A DNA stretch of 64,000 bases, from contig BGZK01001575.1 of NCBI GenBank assembly GCA_005406025.1, positions 1-64,000 on the forward strand, read 5' to 3'. The translations under genes were made by a program, and so were the position numbers. The notes beneath the pieces were generated by a model. That model was given only the letters and a program-made list of their open reading frames with translations, was not told the origin of the DNA and made no database searches. The DNA comes from Eumeta japonica (Eukaryota; Arthropoda; Insecta; Lepidoptera; Psychidae). Below are positions 1 to 13,079 of this stretch, piece after piece (position 1 is the first letter of the stretch; every line of letters begins with the position of its first letter).

Positions 1-159
1 AATTTTGCGCTATATTTTTGATGATTTGCATTTAGGATATGCATTATTACGAAGCACAATTTTAAATTATTCTTTTTGAAAATTCTCCAATTTTGTTGTA
101 GACTAGCGTTTGTATGTTAAAACTGTGTACAAAACGTTCAACCTACAATAAAGTTACTG

Positions 160-520
160 GGAAACTAAGGAGTCAAATGTTTGTCCATCATTTGCCCCGA
201 CAAACGCACCGACTCGAGGGTCAAACGAAGGTGCACTCTTGTTTTATAATAACTACTGGACGACCCACCACTCGTGGAATGTCGATAAGTCAACACGCGT
301 AGATGCGCCGATGCCGGGCCGACGAGAGAGCAAACACTAGAATAAATATTATTTTTAACGATCGATGTAGCTGGAGAAGAGCCGCTGTCACGTAGTGCGC
401 GTACGCAGATGTTGGACATGTTTACGTAACTGTGTTAAGACAGAGGGAGCCGCAAACAGCGCGGGCAAACAGCAGACCCGGCGGCGGCTACCGCACATTC
501 GTACGCTCTCTGTCAACAGC
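160..520. other. GC-elevated tract, no gene recognised
   Basis: This tract is richer in G+C and CpG than the surrounding AT-rich DNA. It contains two short overlapping open frames on opposite strands with no recognisable domain. It could be a conserved regulatory segment or a non-coding exon. The remainder up to about 1.9 kb is AT-rich, with no gene or clear repeat that I can support. Confidence 0.25.
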
Positions 521-1939
521 ACTTTAATTCTTTATTGTTACTACGTGACTTACGATGATAACTTTTTATTTAATTCGCGTTTTAAAATGCAAGTTATGAA
601 TAAGAGTATGACGAATTTAGCCAGTTTTTTTTTTGCCGAATTTTAAGATAAAATCCGGAACAACTAAATCCGTAGACAAACCAGAGTAGCCGACATAGTT
701 CACCGATTGGTAAGTTAAAGTGGCAATAGATGAGCCACATCGTTTGCAGAACTGATAACTGCTAGGGAAGGAAAATTCTCTTAGTGAAGACCGCAAACTG
801 GACGTCGTAGCGGATTGACAATCTGATAAATATCACAGGCCACTATTGGTTACAGGCGGTGAGGGCATTTGTCCAACTCTAAACTATCCAATAGCTGTAA
901 TGATTGAATGAATGTATAAATTTTAGTTGTGTCAATATTGTTTGATAGTGTAAACGGTTGGCTTCGCTGAGATGCTTATTTTCAAAAAATGGTTGCATTT
1001 TTTTGCGGAAGGAGCAGAGGGTCTAATATTAAATCTCTTTTAAAGGGATTAGGTACCTTACTGTACATCTCGAAACGATCTTACACAAACATATTTACCG
1101 TAAATACAAACAAGTATCATTATACAGAGTGACCTGAAGAACAAGCAAGTGTCGATAAATTCATAAACACTAAATACAATTTATCCACTTTTTTGTTTGA
1201 TAAGGCACGGAATAAGTCTACAATATGTTTTTTCGATGCCAAACCCTACATTATTATATTTCACATGCGGCAAAGACTGTATTTTTCATTCTAGACAAGT
1301 TCTTAACTAAACGCTTAATTTTGTATACCATATACATATCTATATAGCTTGTTTGTGATGACCAAATAACAATTAGTTTGCAATCGTAACCTGTAAAATG
1401 GTTAAAAAATGACCATCAGATCAAGCGAAAACAATTCGATGCACATGCTTATAGTTAATTTACCCATAAAAGTTGTTTTGACGTTGCGATTTACCACTGA
1501 AATCTATATAAAATGCATTTATGTTTAAAATTATGTGATTGTACCAGGTAAAAAATTAAATTTTGTCTTTATTTTATCTTCTGGATTAGCATAGACATGG
1601 AAACTTGCTAAAATATAATATAATAGTTGAATTCAATGTGAAAGTTTTGTAAACTCTCTCTTTGAAACCAAAAAAAAAGTAGATACTGGCTGGTACAGCT
1701 GGAATCGTATAAATTAAGAAAAAGGAAAAAAAGTGTATATCTTTTTTTTAAATGAAATTCTGTTGTTTGCAGTCTGACGTAAGGTATTGTTGGAAATGAA
1801 AAAAAAGAAGTACGTACGGTTATTAGTATAGTACAACCCACGAAACTATGCAGGTGTGAAGTTAGGTACGAATGTTTTGCAATGGCATAAAGAGGAACGC
1901 GAGGGAGAAGAAGCAAGGGTCAGAGAACGTTAAACCTGC

Positions 1940-3050
1940 GCATTACATTTTTCGCAGGCAATTCAGAGCGGCAGAGTTTCGTGTGTTGTGCGGTATCAGT
2001 GTTTGAAAATTTCACTACAGAACGAGAATGTGTTAATGAAAACTTAGAGGATACTTTAGGAGCAAATGCTTCACCGTATACAGTAGTTGGTGTGCGGAGT
2101 TTATTCATAGAAGAACATCCACCAAATATGACCCTCATGTTGCTCAACAACCCGAAGACATGTTAAAAATAGAAAAAATGTTTTAGCACATCCCGTGTCT
2201 CAGTACGTTTTATATTTAAAGAAACAAATATTTTGACAGGTAATGTACATAGAATTTTACACGAACGTTTGGGGATGAAAAGAGTACCTGTGAGCCGGGT
2301 CTCCGGAAAGCTTACCGATACACAAAAATAAACCAGACCAGACATTTATGGAGTTTCTTTGGAACCATTACAACAAGATCTCGATAATATTTTGGCTCGA
2401 TTTGCAACTACGGAAGAAACGTGGTTTTACTATTACTATCCAAAAACAAAATTGCAGTCTGTAATTTGGAAACGATCTCTGATTCCCTCCATCCCCTAAG
2501 AAATTTGAGGCGAGTCGCTCTACCGGAAGGATTACGGTCTCTCTCTTCTAGAATAATAAGGGGGTGGTTAAGTCTCGACCGTGAAGCTACTGTTGTGAGC
2601 CCTTTGTATGCAGAAAGAATAAAAAAATACGTAACGGAATTCGAAAGAAACGGCGAAGGAAAGTAGCAAAATCTGTTTCGTTCCATCAAGATAATGCCCC
2701 AACTCACAGGTCCGCTGTTGCTATGACCGCAATTCGAGATGCTGGCTTCGAAATACTTATAGTCCTCCATATTCACCTGAACTTGCCATGAGTAACTTCG
2801 GTCTATTTCCAAGTTTGAAGGAATATCTGAATGACTGTGCTTTGAGCTACTTTGTACTACTACTGTAGTACAACTCCTGTACTACAACTACTACTGCTTT
2901 ATCAGTACCTCTGTAGATGATGAAGATGATGAAGCAGTAATAGAGGAATTTTTAGGTGCTCAGGATGAAAAGTTTTTTAAGAAAGGAATTTTAAGCTTAT
3001 AAAAAATATATGCCAAGTGTATTATGCTAAACGGTGACTATGTATAATAA
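1940..3050 (+). mobile_element. Decayed mariner-family transposon
   Basis: Conceptual translation across several frames gives the mariner transposase order. An N-terminal helix-turn-helix part ends in a motif like GNVHRILHERLGMKRVPVS (about 2235-2300). A catalytic block TEETWFYYYYPKTKLQSVIW follows (2410-2472), then KFEASRSTGRITVSLF (2500-2550), FHQDNAPTHRSA (2682-2717) and PPYSPELAMSNF (2765-2800), and a C-terminal NGDYV-like end near 3030-3045. At least three frameshifts and several stops break the frame. The first catalytic Asp of the usual TGDE motif reads TEE, and the Asp expected in SPDLA is Glu, so it cannot be active. I could not define the inverted termini, so the limits are approximate. 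It is the most decayed of the mariners in the window. Confidence 0.85.
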
Positions 3051-4339
3051 AAAAATAAACAAACATTTAATAAAAGTTATCGACAGCACTCTCATTCTTA
3101 CTTTTTATTGAACTGCCTTCGTATTACAAATTCATAACCAATTTTATATTTAAAATTTAGAATACTCAACATTATTTATTTTTTGAGACTTTTCTACTTA
3201 TTTATTTCCTTGGAATGGATTTGGGGCTTTGCAGTATGGGTATAATATTTTAGATGTGTAGACTAATTAGCAATAAATAAAATCAGGTTCATAGCAAGCG
3301 CGATTTCTACGTATCACCTTACATTTGCATCTTAACGCATTTTTCTGTGAAATCGTCTGTGAATTACCGTAAATTTGGTTCCGCCGCTTCATCTTCGACG
3401 ATCATTTTTCCTGGAAAAAAGGTTTTTTTATTTATTATTTAAAAAAGTTAGAAAGTGCCAAAAAAAACCATAATGTGGCTTTCGACTAATTTAATTTTCA
3501 TTGTTGCAATAAATATTACTAAAGCAATATTGAAAGAAAAAGATTGAAAGCTATATAGCTTTAATTTTTCTGAAGTAACGAATAGAAGTTACTTTAATAT
3601 GACTGATATGAAATACAGGCAATCGGCAGAGTTTATTTACAGTTTAGATAAGGACTTAATTAAGTAAGTAAGACAGCAATTAAGGTAAAGTGATAAATAT
3701 TAAATGATAATCGTAAGTGCCCTTTCCTCGTAGTGTAAAAATCTACGAATCTAAGCAATTTATGAAATGAAAATTCTACGAAGAGAAATACATATTCCGA
3801 AAATTCTAAAACAATGTCTACAATGCTTAATTTTAAAATTTATATTATCTATATAATACTAACAATTATGCATTCAGAAGAACAGGGTTCACATTGAATT
3901 GTGGTAATAAATTATTTTGGTATTCCAAAAACATATCTCATTTTTTCTGTAAAATCGAGCAATTCATCCAGTGATTTACCTATATTGCTATGCATCTACA
4001 TGGAATTATATGTCCAAAATCGTGATTACAATCTAATATCAGTACATTTTAAATGCTTTTCCATTATCCATATTTTGGTCTGAGATTTGGTCAAATTGTT
4101 TTGAATTCAGTGTATTGCCGTTACATAGGTGTCAATTCATACGTACAAGGTACGTAGACACTTGCGAAAGGACTGCAAAATATATGAATATTGATTCAAA
4201 TGTGGCGGGAAATTCCGATGAGTACACACGCACTCAATCTTGGACACTCAAAGGGCCCACAAGTTGTTCCTTAACCTGTCGGAGCTAATTTTCTCTGCAA
4301 GGAAATATTTGTATAAGTATACGTGTAAAAAACTTAGCA
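3051..4339. other. AT-rich intergenic, nothing recognised
   Basis: Only short, low-complexity open frames occur. No domain, RNA gene or clear repeat structure could be supported. Confidence 0.5.
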
Positions 4340-4500
4340 CGTGACCTGTTAGACAAAGGCCCGGGTGTCGTTGCGGGGCGCGGTGGGCGGCGTGCGGGGC
4401 GCGAGGCACGAGGTACGACCGGGCTAATTGCGAGCGCTCGCCGAGACGTCCCCGGGCGGCGTCGCGGGCGCGGTGCGCCTGCCCGCGGCCATATCCACTC
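4340..4500. promoter_or_regulatory. CpG-rich islet (candidate regulatory element)
   Basis: About 160 bp of very GC- and CpG-rich sequence stands sharply out of AT-rich flanks. It is followed by homeodomain-type TAAT/ATTA cores (for example GGGCTAATTGC near 4422). Open frames on both strands are side effects of base composition. It belongs to a series of similar islets across the first 31 kb. A regulatory role is inferred from composition only. Confidence 0.3.
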
Positions 4501-5129
4501 ATTTCTGGCTAATGAACATTCCGATTCTAGCGTCGGTTACGTTTTGGTCGTACACATATTATATGCAGCGTCCTACTCTAGCTGAAAATGCTTTCTCGAT
4601 TAGATATAACTCGTTTAATATTATATAAGCACACAGAGAAAATTTTGAAAAAAATGTATATCAATTTCTTACGTTTAGACGTAGAAAAATGAGTGTAAAT
4701 TCATTAAATATTGATCAGAAAACAAGTTTTTACAAGTCACCCCTTTCGTTCTCCCTACTTTTTGCAGTTAGCTCAAAATAATTGAGAAAAACCCATTCAT
4801 TCCAAAAAATGTACACAAAAAAACACTAAAGCAATTTTGAAGAGCGTGAAATTCCCCATAAGATCCATCAAACTGATTCAGAATATTGTAAAAGGTGGCT
4901 AAAGCATTAGAAATTTGAAAAATTAAACTTTTTTTATATGCATTTTAAATGGGAAGCCTCAAATTTAAATAGTAAGTACTTAAAATTGAAATTAAGAACT
5001 CAAGCTTGGTGAGATTTTTTTTTCTATATGTAGATTAATATTTTGCTTGGGGACCGAGAAAAAAACATTATGGAAAATAATCATTCTAATCGACATGTAA
5101 ATAAAAATGGGTGGAGTTATATTATAAAT

Positions 5130-5700
5130 ATATTGGTTTAAAATTGATGAACTTCGCTATCCTTTGACCGCCATCATCATGGAAGACAGCACATTTAAGT
5201 GTATCTTTATGGAGAAGATTTTTCTTCCTTTTTTGTAATTCCCCACTAGATGCTGCTATAACGTATCATGTTCTAAACCATTTAACTTATAACCGTCAAA
5301 ATTGGTATATCCAGTTATTTGAGTACGAATGTTTTCGCCTATCCATTTTCTTCTAACCACTAGACGGCGCTGTAATGCATTAACTTCAGTACCGTTCAAC
5401 CCATTGCCATGAAAGTTGGCACAGAAACATATTTAAACATGGATAATAGTTTCACATTAAGTATTTGTTCAATTTTAACCCGTACGTACGGGCGTACTGC
5501 CCTAATATAAAAAATAAAGAGATTAATTCCATTACCACTCGGGTGGAACCACGGGCATACACTTCACGAGTACACCGCCTATCGGAAAGGATAAAACAAG
5601 GTCGGCCGGGCCAGCTAATACAGTGTATTTGTTTAATGCTATTGTGATACAATGTTCTCCAAGATAACCACCGGCTTTCAAAATTTTCCCCCTACTATTA
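5130..5700. repeat. Dispersed-repeat-like tract
   Basis: Two related passages about 180 bp apart each combine a phrase like 'ctagatgctgc' or 'ctagacggcgc', 'accgtcaa' or 'accgttcaa', and a statement such as 'gaaagttggcac'. This reads like the 3' part of an old non-LTR or MITE-type insect repeat. It ends near a GC-rich 'ggtcggccgggccagctaata' stretch. No coding capacity remains. The identification is from general pattern only. Confidence 0.3.
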
Positions 5701-6129
5701 CAGAGTAAGTAAATCCTGCATTGTCAATAAAAATAGTCCTTAGAAATAGATTCCTTGATTACCATCAGATAAAATTTGACGGTAATTAAGGAATCGAATA
5801 AATCGGTACTTTCATTTTATTGCTAATCGCTAAACACTATAATTGACCGCCACACTACAGTACTGGCGCTGCGGGGTGTAGGGTCAACAGAAATCGATAT
5901 ATTTTACGTTCAATTGTGTTTGGCAGATTTTGTAAATTTATTATTAGTGTAAGATTGTACGTTTAAGAAATAAACTATTATCATTATTATCACTACTATT
6001 ATTATTAATAACGAAACAAAACCATCTAAGGCGTGATAGTTCCTAATAATTTTGTGTAAACTTGCAAACCTGAAAATTAATCTGTGGTTTAAAATTTTTC
6101 AGACAATATTTATTTAAGCTCGTTTTTAA

Positions 6130-6600
6130 AGGGGTTGCAAAGGGAACCTATTACTACGCCTACGCCGTCTGTAGTCCGTTCGCGCGTCCGTCTGTCCTAT
6201 TTTTAATGGCTTGTATCGTTCGAACCGTAATAGGTAAGCCAGAATATTTTCGCAGAACAAATATTTTGAAAGAAAGGCAGAAATAAAGCGGCTGATATGG
6301 TAACAAAATAATAAAAAAGAGTAATATAAAGGACTTCAAAGAAGAAAGGTATATTTTTAACTTGTTTTTTCTTTGCTTTGATGAAAACACAATAATATTT
6401 ACATATAATCGTCAATATTGATCTATTTATGATCTAAAATGATAGAGAAAATGCAAAAAAACCAACTAAATGTTAGTCGGACTCTCGCTAAAGTTCCCAA
6501 AATGCATTCATTTTGATGTACACAATTCTGTTTTTTGCTTCATACGTAACACAGACTCATAGCATAGTGATACGGAACCCTCAGTGCACAAATCCTACTC
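6130..6600. repeat. Dispersed repeat fragments
   Basis: The phrase with 'gtccgttcgcgcgtccgtctgtcc' features, followed by 'ttgtatcgttcgaaccgtaatagg' features, and near 6550-6600 the reverse of the widespread 'aagtgcgagtcggactc...ggttccgta' motif, mark an old dispersed insect repeat. The related forward motif recurs near 36.7 and 39.7 kb. There is no intact coding frame. Confidence 0.45.
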
Positions 6601-8420
6601 GCGGTTGGCCGATTTTTTCATGTGTGTGTAATTGCTCACATGCAGATAATGTTACCTTAGTTGCGTTAGCCGAGCTCATTATATAAATTACGAAACTTTC
6701 TAAATTTTGATCGAGTTTCACAAAAATTGCAGTGGCAGGTAATCGCAAGTACAAAATGGCATTTCGCACAGACTTTCGAATAGTACACCAGTTGCAAAAC
6801 TCATATACGAAGTGGCATTGCAAGACGTGGATCCACTCGCAGTGGAACACGGGCTCGACGCTTCTTCCATGTTTTGTTTATGCACCAAACACGTCTATCT
6901 GAATTTACTAATAATATTTTACTATGCCGTTTGAGGCAAACATATTTCACATGCTGTTTGAGGTGGACCGTCATCGTTAGGTGCAGATTATGTGCTCTGA
7001 GGTACTATAGCACTGTTACCAGTTTACTATTAATTAAGTGCAACTTGACCTCGTGTGCTTGTAATCCATTTTAAATAAGTGACCGTTTGTTATATGTCTA
7101 AGCAGTTTTTTTTTTACAATAAACATTTCCTGTTATACGAAGTAATCAAGAGAAAACGTAATAGATTTCAAATTATTATTTAAGAAATATGATTGAATGG
7201 TATTTGACGTTTGCCGTTTGAATTCCTGTATTTTTTTTATACATTTGCACCATTAAAATACCCGCTGTTTGCTGGTGGTTGTGTAGAAGGGGAGGGGCGG
7301 GAGGAAGCATATCCACTTTCACTCGGCGTACGAGATCACGACACCTCGATTCTGCTCACGGGCAAGCGACTGTGCACCATTATTATTCAAAAGTTTTCTC
7401 CGTGACGAAAATTTACATTATGAAATTGATTCCACGCATGACGTAAATGAATGTTTGTGTATACCCAGCGTGGTATTAGGTAATTGTAAATTTTGAATAT
7501 AATAATGCCATTTTTTTTTAATAATTTACACGTATAAGCCTAAAAAGGTATCGATAATTTAAATTAACAACAGCGATATTTAAGTAAATATTCTTAAAAC
7601 CATAATATTTAATTAATCATTTATTATACATGTTAATTTAGAATAAGATGCCAAAATTTATTTCAAATATCAAGGTTTGTATAAAGTTTGAATATGTTTC
7701 TTAAGATTTTTAGGTAGAATAAGGAAATTTCTAGAATTACCATATTTCCCTATCCAAACGCCCTTAATATATATACATGTGAAATACATTAAATACTATT
7801 ATATCGTAGATTGCATCAAAATACTTGAAAAGCTATAAATATTACTCATAAAGTAACATAAAGAGCCCGATAACATTTTGAATGGTACGAAATACGCATT
7901 ATTTTTTGCCATTGGTTCTTTTTCATACAAAATGCAGTCATTTTTGTAAATGATGTACAAATTTTATTTTTAGGTGCGATATTCTGATTATGAATATATA
8001 CATATACAAAACTAGTACCCGTTCGCGGCTCTGTCTAGCCATGCATTATACACATTCTTTCGACAAATCTCGCTTCTCAGTATCTTCCCGCAACCGTTGT
8101 TTTAATAGACCAGTAGCGTTTGCTAAAAAAATAATAAAATTATTTTGCTACTGTGTAGTACATTTTATGGCTGCGACTGTGTCCGCATGGTATGTAGCCT
8201 TCGATTATATAAAAATATTCCACACGGGTTATCGAAATTACTTTTATATTTATATATTAATATCTTAACACAATTACATGTTTATAGTAGTGCCACACTT
8301 TTATATTAATTTATGTAATTGAAATATTGAAGAGAACTCAACTTACATTGGTTCAATTCGGCTGTGAAAAAATATAGTTTTTTATTAATGTCTCTGACTC
8401 CACTAATTAGAGCGCAAGGT
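6601..8420. other. Intergenic, nothing recognised
   Basis: The stretch is AT-rich, with a short G-rich patch near 7270-7310. The longest open frames are under 95 codons and show no domain or coding-like composition. Confidence 0.45.
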
Positions 8421-8429
8421 ACAATGTAT

Positions 8430-8550
8430 TTATATCATGAGTCTAGGCTATAAGCTATTAAACATAAAAAAAAACTATCAAAATCGGTACAGCAGTTTTT
8501 GTGTGATACTGGAAAAAACGACCAAACAAACACACGGACAAAACTCAAAA
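8430..8550 (+). repeat. Short dispersed repeat tail
   Basis: The passage 'atcaaaatcggtacagcag', then 'aaacaaacacacggacaaaac', is typical of the tails of insect non-LTR or MITE repeats ('aaatcggttcag...cacacagac'). It is recognised by pattern memory, with no boundaries defined. The following DNA to about 9.68 kb is AT-rich and unremarkable. Confidence 0.35.
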
Positions 8551-9843
8551 ATTGGTGATTTGAAAACCTACGCACCACTTTTAACTTTTATTAAATTTCA
8601 TTATTTTGTAAATAACTTCAATATACGAATACACTTGTTACAGTTTTATAATATCTAGAGTAGACACAGAAACAAGAACTATATTTTCTGAGACATAAAA
8701 TTAAATAAATATTGTCTTATGTTCAAAAACATTCAGTTAAGGCAAACGATGTAAAATAAAAAATTAACAGAATGTAGTATTGTGTTAATCGTACGTTACT
8801 CTATATGAAAAACCACACGTGAAAAATGAAGATATATTATAAAAATATATATAATGGAATTAAGTTTATTTAAATTAACCTAATTTAAATATTATGTTGA
8901 ATATTATTGAATATTAAATTTGAAGCTTCAGTAATTTGTTAATAAAATGTATAGTAAAATGTACCAATCATTACTAGTAAGCGACTGATTTTACTTGCTT
9001 TAAACATCTCAAAATACATATTACATTTGTAAATTTTATAATCACAATTTTTTAAAATAAAATGCATCTTTGATCACTTATCATTTTATGACCCAGTATT
9101 TATTTGTATTTGTATAGAGTGGCGTTAGATAGTAACCTATAAGTAAGTTATATTACCCGACTATGGATTGTAGAACAACTTTGCACAAAAAATGATTACG
9201 TTGTATTATCAGAGAATTAACCATTGCAAGCTTTTCTAGAGTAACTTTTCACACATACAAAACGCAATTATAAATTTTAATACAGTAATAATTGCATTTA
9301 TTCTACTTGTTGATCCAAGCCCCCAATGGAAAATGAAAGATAGCGGGAGATTAGCGTTCAGCTGCAGGGTTTTAATACCTGCTACAACAATTGTCTTTAG
9401 AATTGAAAACGCTTTAAACTTGTGTAATATTTTATGCGAGAAGATAAATAAAACGGTAACCTAATGGAACGATCGTCATCATCATAAATCTTAATATAGA
9501 CCGCGAGATAGAATTCTCCTAGAAGGTTGTGTTTTTTAAGCACCGTCTCCTTTGAACAGGTCTCTTATTGTCATATTAATCCGGCGCCGGAGCGATACTG
9601 TTATAGACCTCTGTTTTCTAAAGAAATTATAAAATTCTAGTTGTTTTGCCATAAATCGACGGACATTAAAGTTTATTTTAGCCCTCAATCACCATTTACA
9701 AAAGCCACGGCGCGACGCGTAGTAGTTCAGCTCTCATCCCAGATACCACGTTAAAGATATAGTGCATGTTTAGTGTCGTGTCAGCTGTCGATCGTCCCAC
9801 TGCCAACTCCGCGGTCAACCCTCCCATAATCTTTCTATTTCAG

Positions 9844-9873
9844 ATGCAGTGGCCTTAAGCATCACCCAATGCG
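9844..9873 (+). other. Candidate micro-exon
   Basis: A 30-bp segment is flanked by a pyrimidine-rich acceptor (tctttctatttcag) ending at 9843 and a good donor (gtgagtc) starting at 9874. Two of the three frames through it are open. It lies in a moderately GC-rich stretch (9690-10090). Splice sites of this quality occur by chance every few kb, so this is only a candidate. No neighbouring exon on the plus strand was identified. Confidence 0.2.
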
Positions 9874-10189
9874 GTGAGTCGATGCGCCTCAGCCGCTGCC
9901 AGCAACCCGTGTTACTTATGTGATGACCACATCCGTAACAAACGGCTTAACAAGTTCTTCGAGATGCACAGCGAATGGCTTAACTTGCTTAAGTTAAAAA
10001 CTCATTCATCAACAATTCGCTCGTGGTCAGGAACGAAACCGCATGACTCCCAGATCGAAGGTGTAACGCCAGTCATACTACAGTAATACGGCTATTACGA
10101 CAGTAACAATAATTTGATTCCTAATACGATGATGCACATTTTATGTGATTTATTTCAAAAATTACAAGTCTCCTCTTGCCAGGAATAGA

Positions 10190-10480
10190 CTCCGATGTCG
10201 GCCGTAAGCCGAACTAAGGCTGTCGGGAGGTTTCTACCGGTCGAGCGGAATTCCTCGGGCGTACGTAGAGCCGCGCATGCGGCGAGTGCGCGTGTCGAAA
10301 CCGGTGTTGCGCAATAAGGTCGGCGCCAAGGACGCGGGTTCGTTGCCAGCCCGAAATAAATTGCTGTTTATGTCTAGCGTACACCTGCCACCGCTCGCCC
10401 CCGCGGCCCGCGCCCCGCGCTCTAGCGGCCGCCCCGCGCCCGCCCGCGCTCCTCACCGCACCCTGCCGGCGCCCGCATAC
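10190..10480. promoter_or_regulatory. CpG-rich islet (candidate regulatory element)
   Basis: The islet is very GC- and CpG-rich (the core at 10380-10470 is almost pure G/C) between AT-rich flanks. Open frames exist on both strands with Arg/Ala/Pro-rich translations that reflect composition. A minus-strand donor-like GGTGAGG lies near 10452. Promoter, non-coding exon or enhancer of dpp or a neighbour are all possible. Confidence 0.3.
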
Positions 10481-11023
10481 ATTATTTCTACGATACTATG
10501 GATGATATTTCACGCGACACTAATCAGCACTCGCTCTATTTGATAGTTCGTGTTATGCTTTATAAGTAACTTGATAAAATCCGTTTTTTTTTACATTCTG
10601 TTTATTTTCCTCTACTTTAAACACGATATGATGTTTATTATAGTACATTCGCCTGTTACAACATCCACCAAATATAAGGAAAACGTCAATTTATCGAATA
10701 ATCTATCAGCAAAATCAATAAATTGTTTTGGAATCAAAGCAGGGTTTCATTTATTGAAGTACGTTCACCTGTTCGTGGGAACTTTCAGAATATACTTCAC
10801 TATTTAAGTCATTACTAAATTAGCGCGTTGATGTCTTTTCTATACAAATCTTAACCGGTGGAATACCTGTAAGAAGAGGTTTTCATTTATTTCAAGTATA
10901 TCGCTGGGTTACATTTGTTGGTACCTAAGTAGTTTGACTTTTTGTAGTATTTCTTAATATCACATATTGTGTAAGTATTATTGCATTACATTATTTATGA
11001 GAAACATTTAGTCATCAGCAATA

Positions 11024-11070
11024 ATAAATTCACAAGGTCAAGGACACCTTCTTTGACCTTGTGAATTTAT
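11024..11070. repeat. Perfect 18-bp inverted repeat with AGGTCA half-sites
   Basis: Arms 11024-11041 and 11053-11070 are exact reverse complements, separated by 11 nt. Each arm contains ACAAGGTCA, an extended nuclear-receptor half-site of the FTZ-F1/ERR monomer type, in inverted orientation. It could be a DNA binding palindrome or a transcribed hairpin. Confidence 0.7.
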
Positions 11071-13079
11071 CATTACTGACAAGTTCTCCTAATATTTATT
11101 GATAGGTCGTAGGTAATTAATTCAATTTTATATATTTGAATCGTTAACAATATTGTCATTATTCAAATGCCTAATGTTAATATATATAAGCAATGACGTC
11201 ACACCCTCATCAGTAGATTGAGGTTGTAAATTACCGTCATTTACAATTGGATGGATTATTGTTGTTAGCTTAAAAAAAATAATTCAGTAGTTTCATTCAA
11301 TATTGTATGGACTTCATACAATGCTGTTATTTGGTAACATTGTCACATTACGATTTTTTTAAGATAGCTTTTTCTCGCTTGAGAAATTCTGTCATTAGGT
11401 GATTATGTGAACTTAGCCCACGATTGTGTATTTCAAAAGACCATACATTCCCATTTATTTTTATTCAGATTCGTTAAGCCTGTAAATCAGTTTCACTTGC
11501 TGAGTAACAAAAAAAAAACAAATTTCCAATTTATCGATCTCAATCACCAAACATACAGGAATTAAAAAAAGGCTGACATTTCGATGGTCGATCGATCTGA
11601 TTTGATGAGGAATGACGGTGTTTATTCTACGGTGTCAGTTGAAGGCTTCGCTAAACGCAAATCGGACTTCTCGTAAATTCCTCCGGTATAAAAATCGTAT
11701 TTGCGTGCGAAATATTTGTAGGTAACTCCTCGCAGGTGTTTGAGTACGTGTTTCCATTCGTGTTACGAGATACAACTCGCGCGTGAGTAAGCGGGAAACG
11801 AGCATTCACAGATTTCATTTTTAATTTGCGTTCGTTCCATAAATAAACACTCGGCTTTCATAGAAACATACAACGATTTTCCACAATATCACATGCAGAA
11901 ATCGTTTTAGACATTACGAGTTTTTCTATTTGTCTGTATAATTAATAAAAGCGTAGGCAACTATAAAACGAAAAATGCAACAAAATGTTTCTTATGTCAA
12001 AAGGCATGTATAAGCTCTGTATATTTAATTTCTTTCTATTTTTTTCATTAGGTTGTTTTTAGGTTTGATTTGATTTTGGTTGAGATTGGGCGTCAGTGGA
12101 AATAGAAACACCCAAATTAATAATCAAAACCCATTGTCTATCTAAAAGTTAATCCCTAAAATCCAGAATACTCCGAAATACTATTTATAAACTATAAAAA
12201 TAAATCTACATAAATGAAAAAGAAGCTTTTTTTTTAAGAAACTAAATTAAAAAGGAAAAAATATTACAAGTAAAATTATCACAATACTTACGTTGACAAT
12301 AACTTCTTTATCCAATAACTCATCATAATTTCTACGTTAATGTAGATAATTTTAAAATATTATAATATGTATATATGACATATATACACATACACATTTT
12401 AAAAATTTGAGATGTTAATTATTAATAACGAAGTATTAGTCATATTTGTAACATTCATCATTAAAATTTATCAAGATAAATATGTAAAACGAAATCATAT
12501 ACGATAAGTTTATCATCTGTATAGTTTAGGAATTCTTATGATCACCACCGTCTAGCTTTATCATCAGGCCTTGGGTGCCACACAAGGTGATAGTATTTGC
12601 GAAGACGCAGTTTTCTTGTCAAAACTATATCTGAAGAATAATATTTTACTTTAAACTACACTAGCCTTCTAGGGAGTTTTAGAAAAGATCTCCTATGACA
12701 GACGCAGTTGAAGAGACCAGCATTCCAAAATTACGATAATATGTAATATAAATCAGTGAAAATCCCAGTCCGTAATACTGTCTTCACAGGTAAGACAGTA
12801 TTTCAAAAACAGCAATTTCATATTCTTCATTTTATAATTTGAAGAATATTATTAAAAAATTGAATTCGTTTCAGAAGAAAAAAAATTACATTATAAAATG
12901 TATTATGATTTCTCAGGATCCTTTCTATCGAAGAATGGATGTGAATTATGTCGTTTCTATAAATGTATAACTTTTCTTTTTAATTTCCAGCATCCCACAC
13001 TAACCGCACGATTACAATTCCCATCAGCCCAGTATTTTTTGTCTAAAGTTGGAAACGAAAAATTTTTCCACCGACTAAA
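11071..13079. other. AT-rich intergenic with two adjacent hairpins
   Basis: No gene was found. Two perfect short hairpins sit close together: 12774-12784 with 12092-equivalent partner 12792-12802 (11-bp stem, 7-nt loop), and 12820-12829 with 12840-12849 (10-bp stem). The passage near 12540-12600 resembles a decayed repeat but could not be assigned. Confidence 0.4.

Noticed and set aside
10214..10543. 80-88 codon frames on both strands in the CpG islet
   Set aside because: Low-complexity products and equal openness of both strands point to base composition, not coding.
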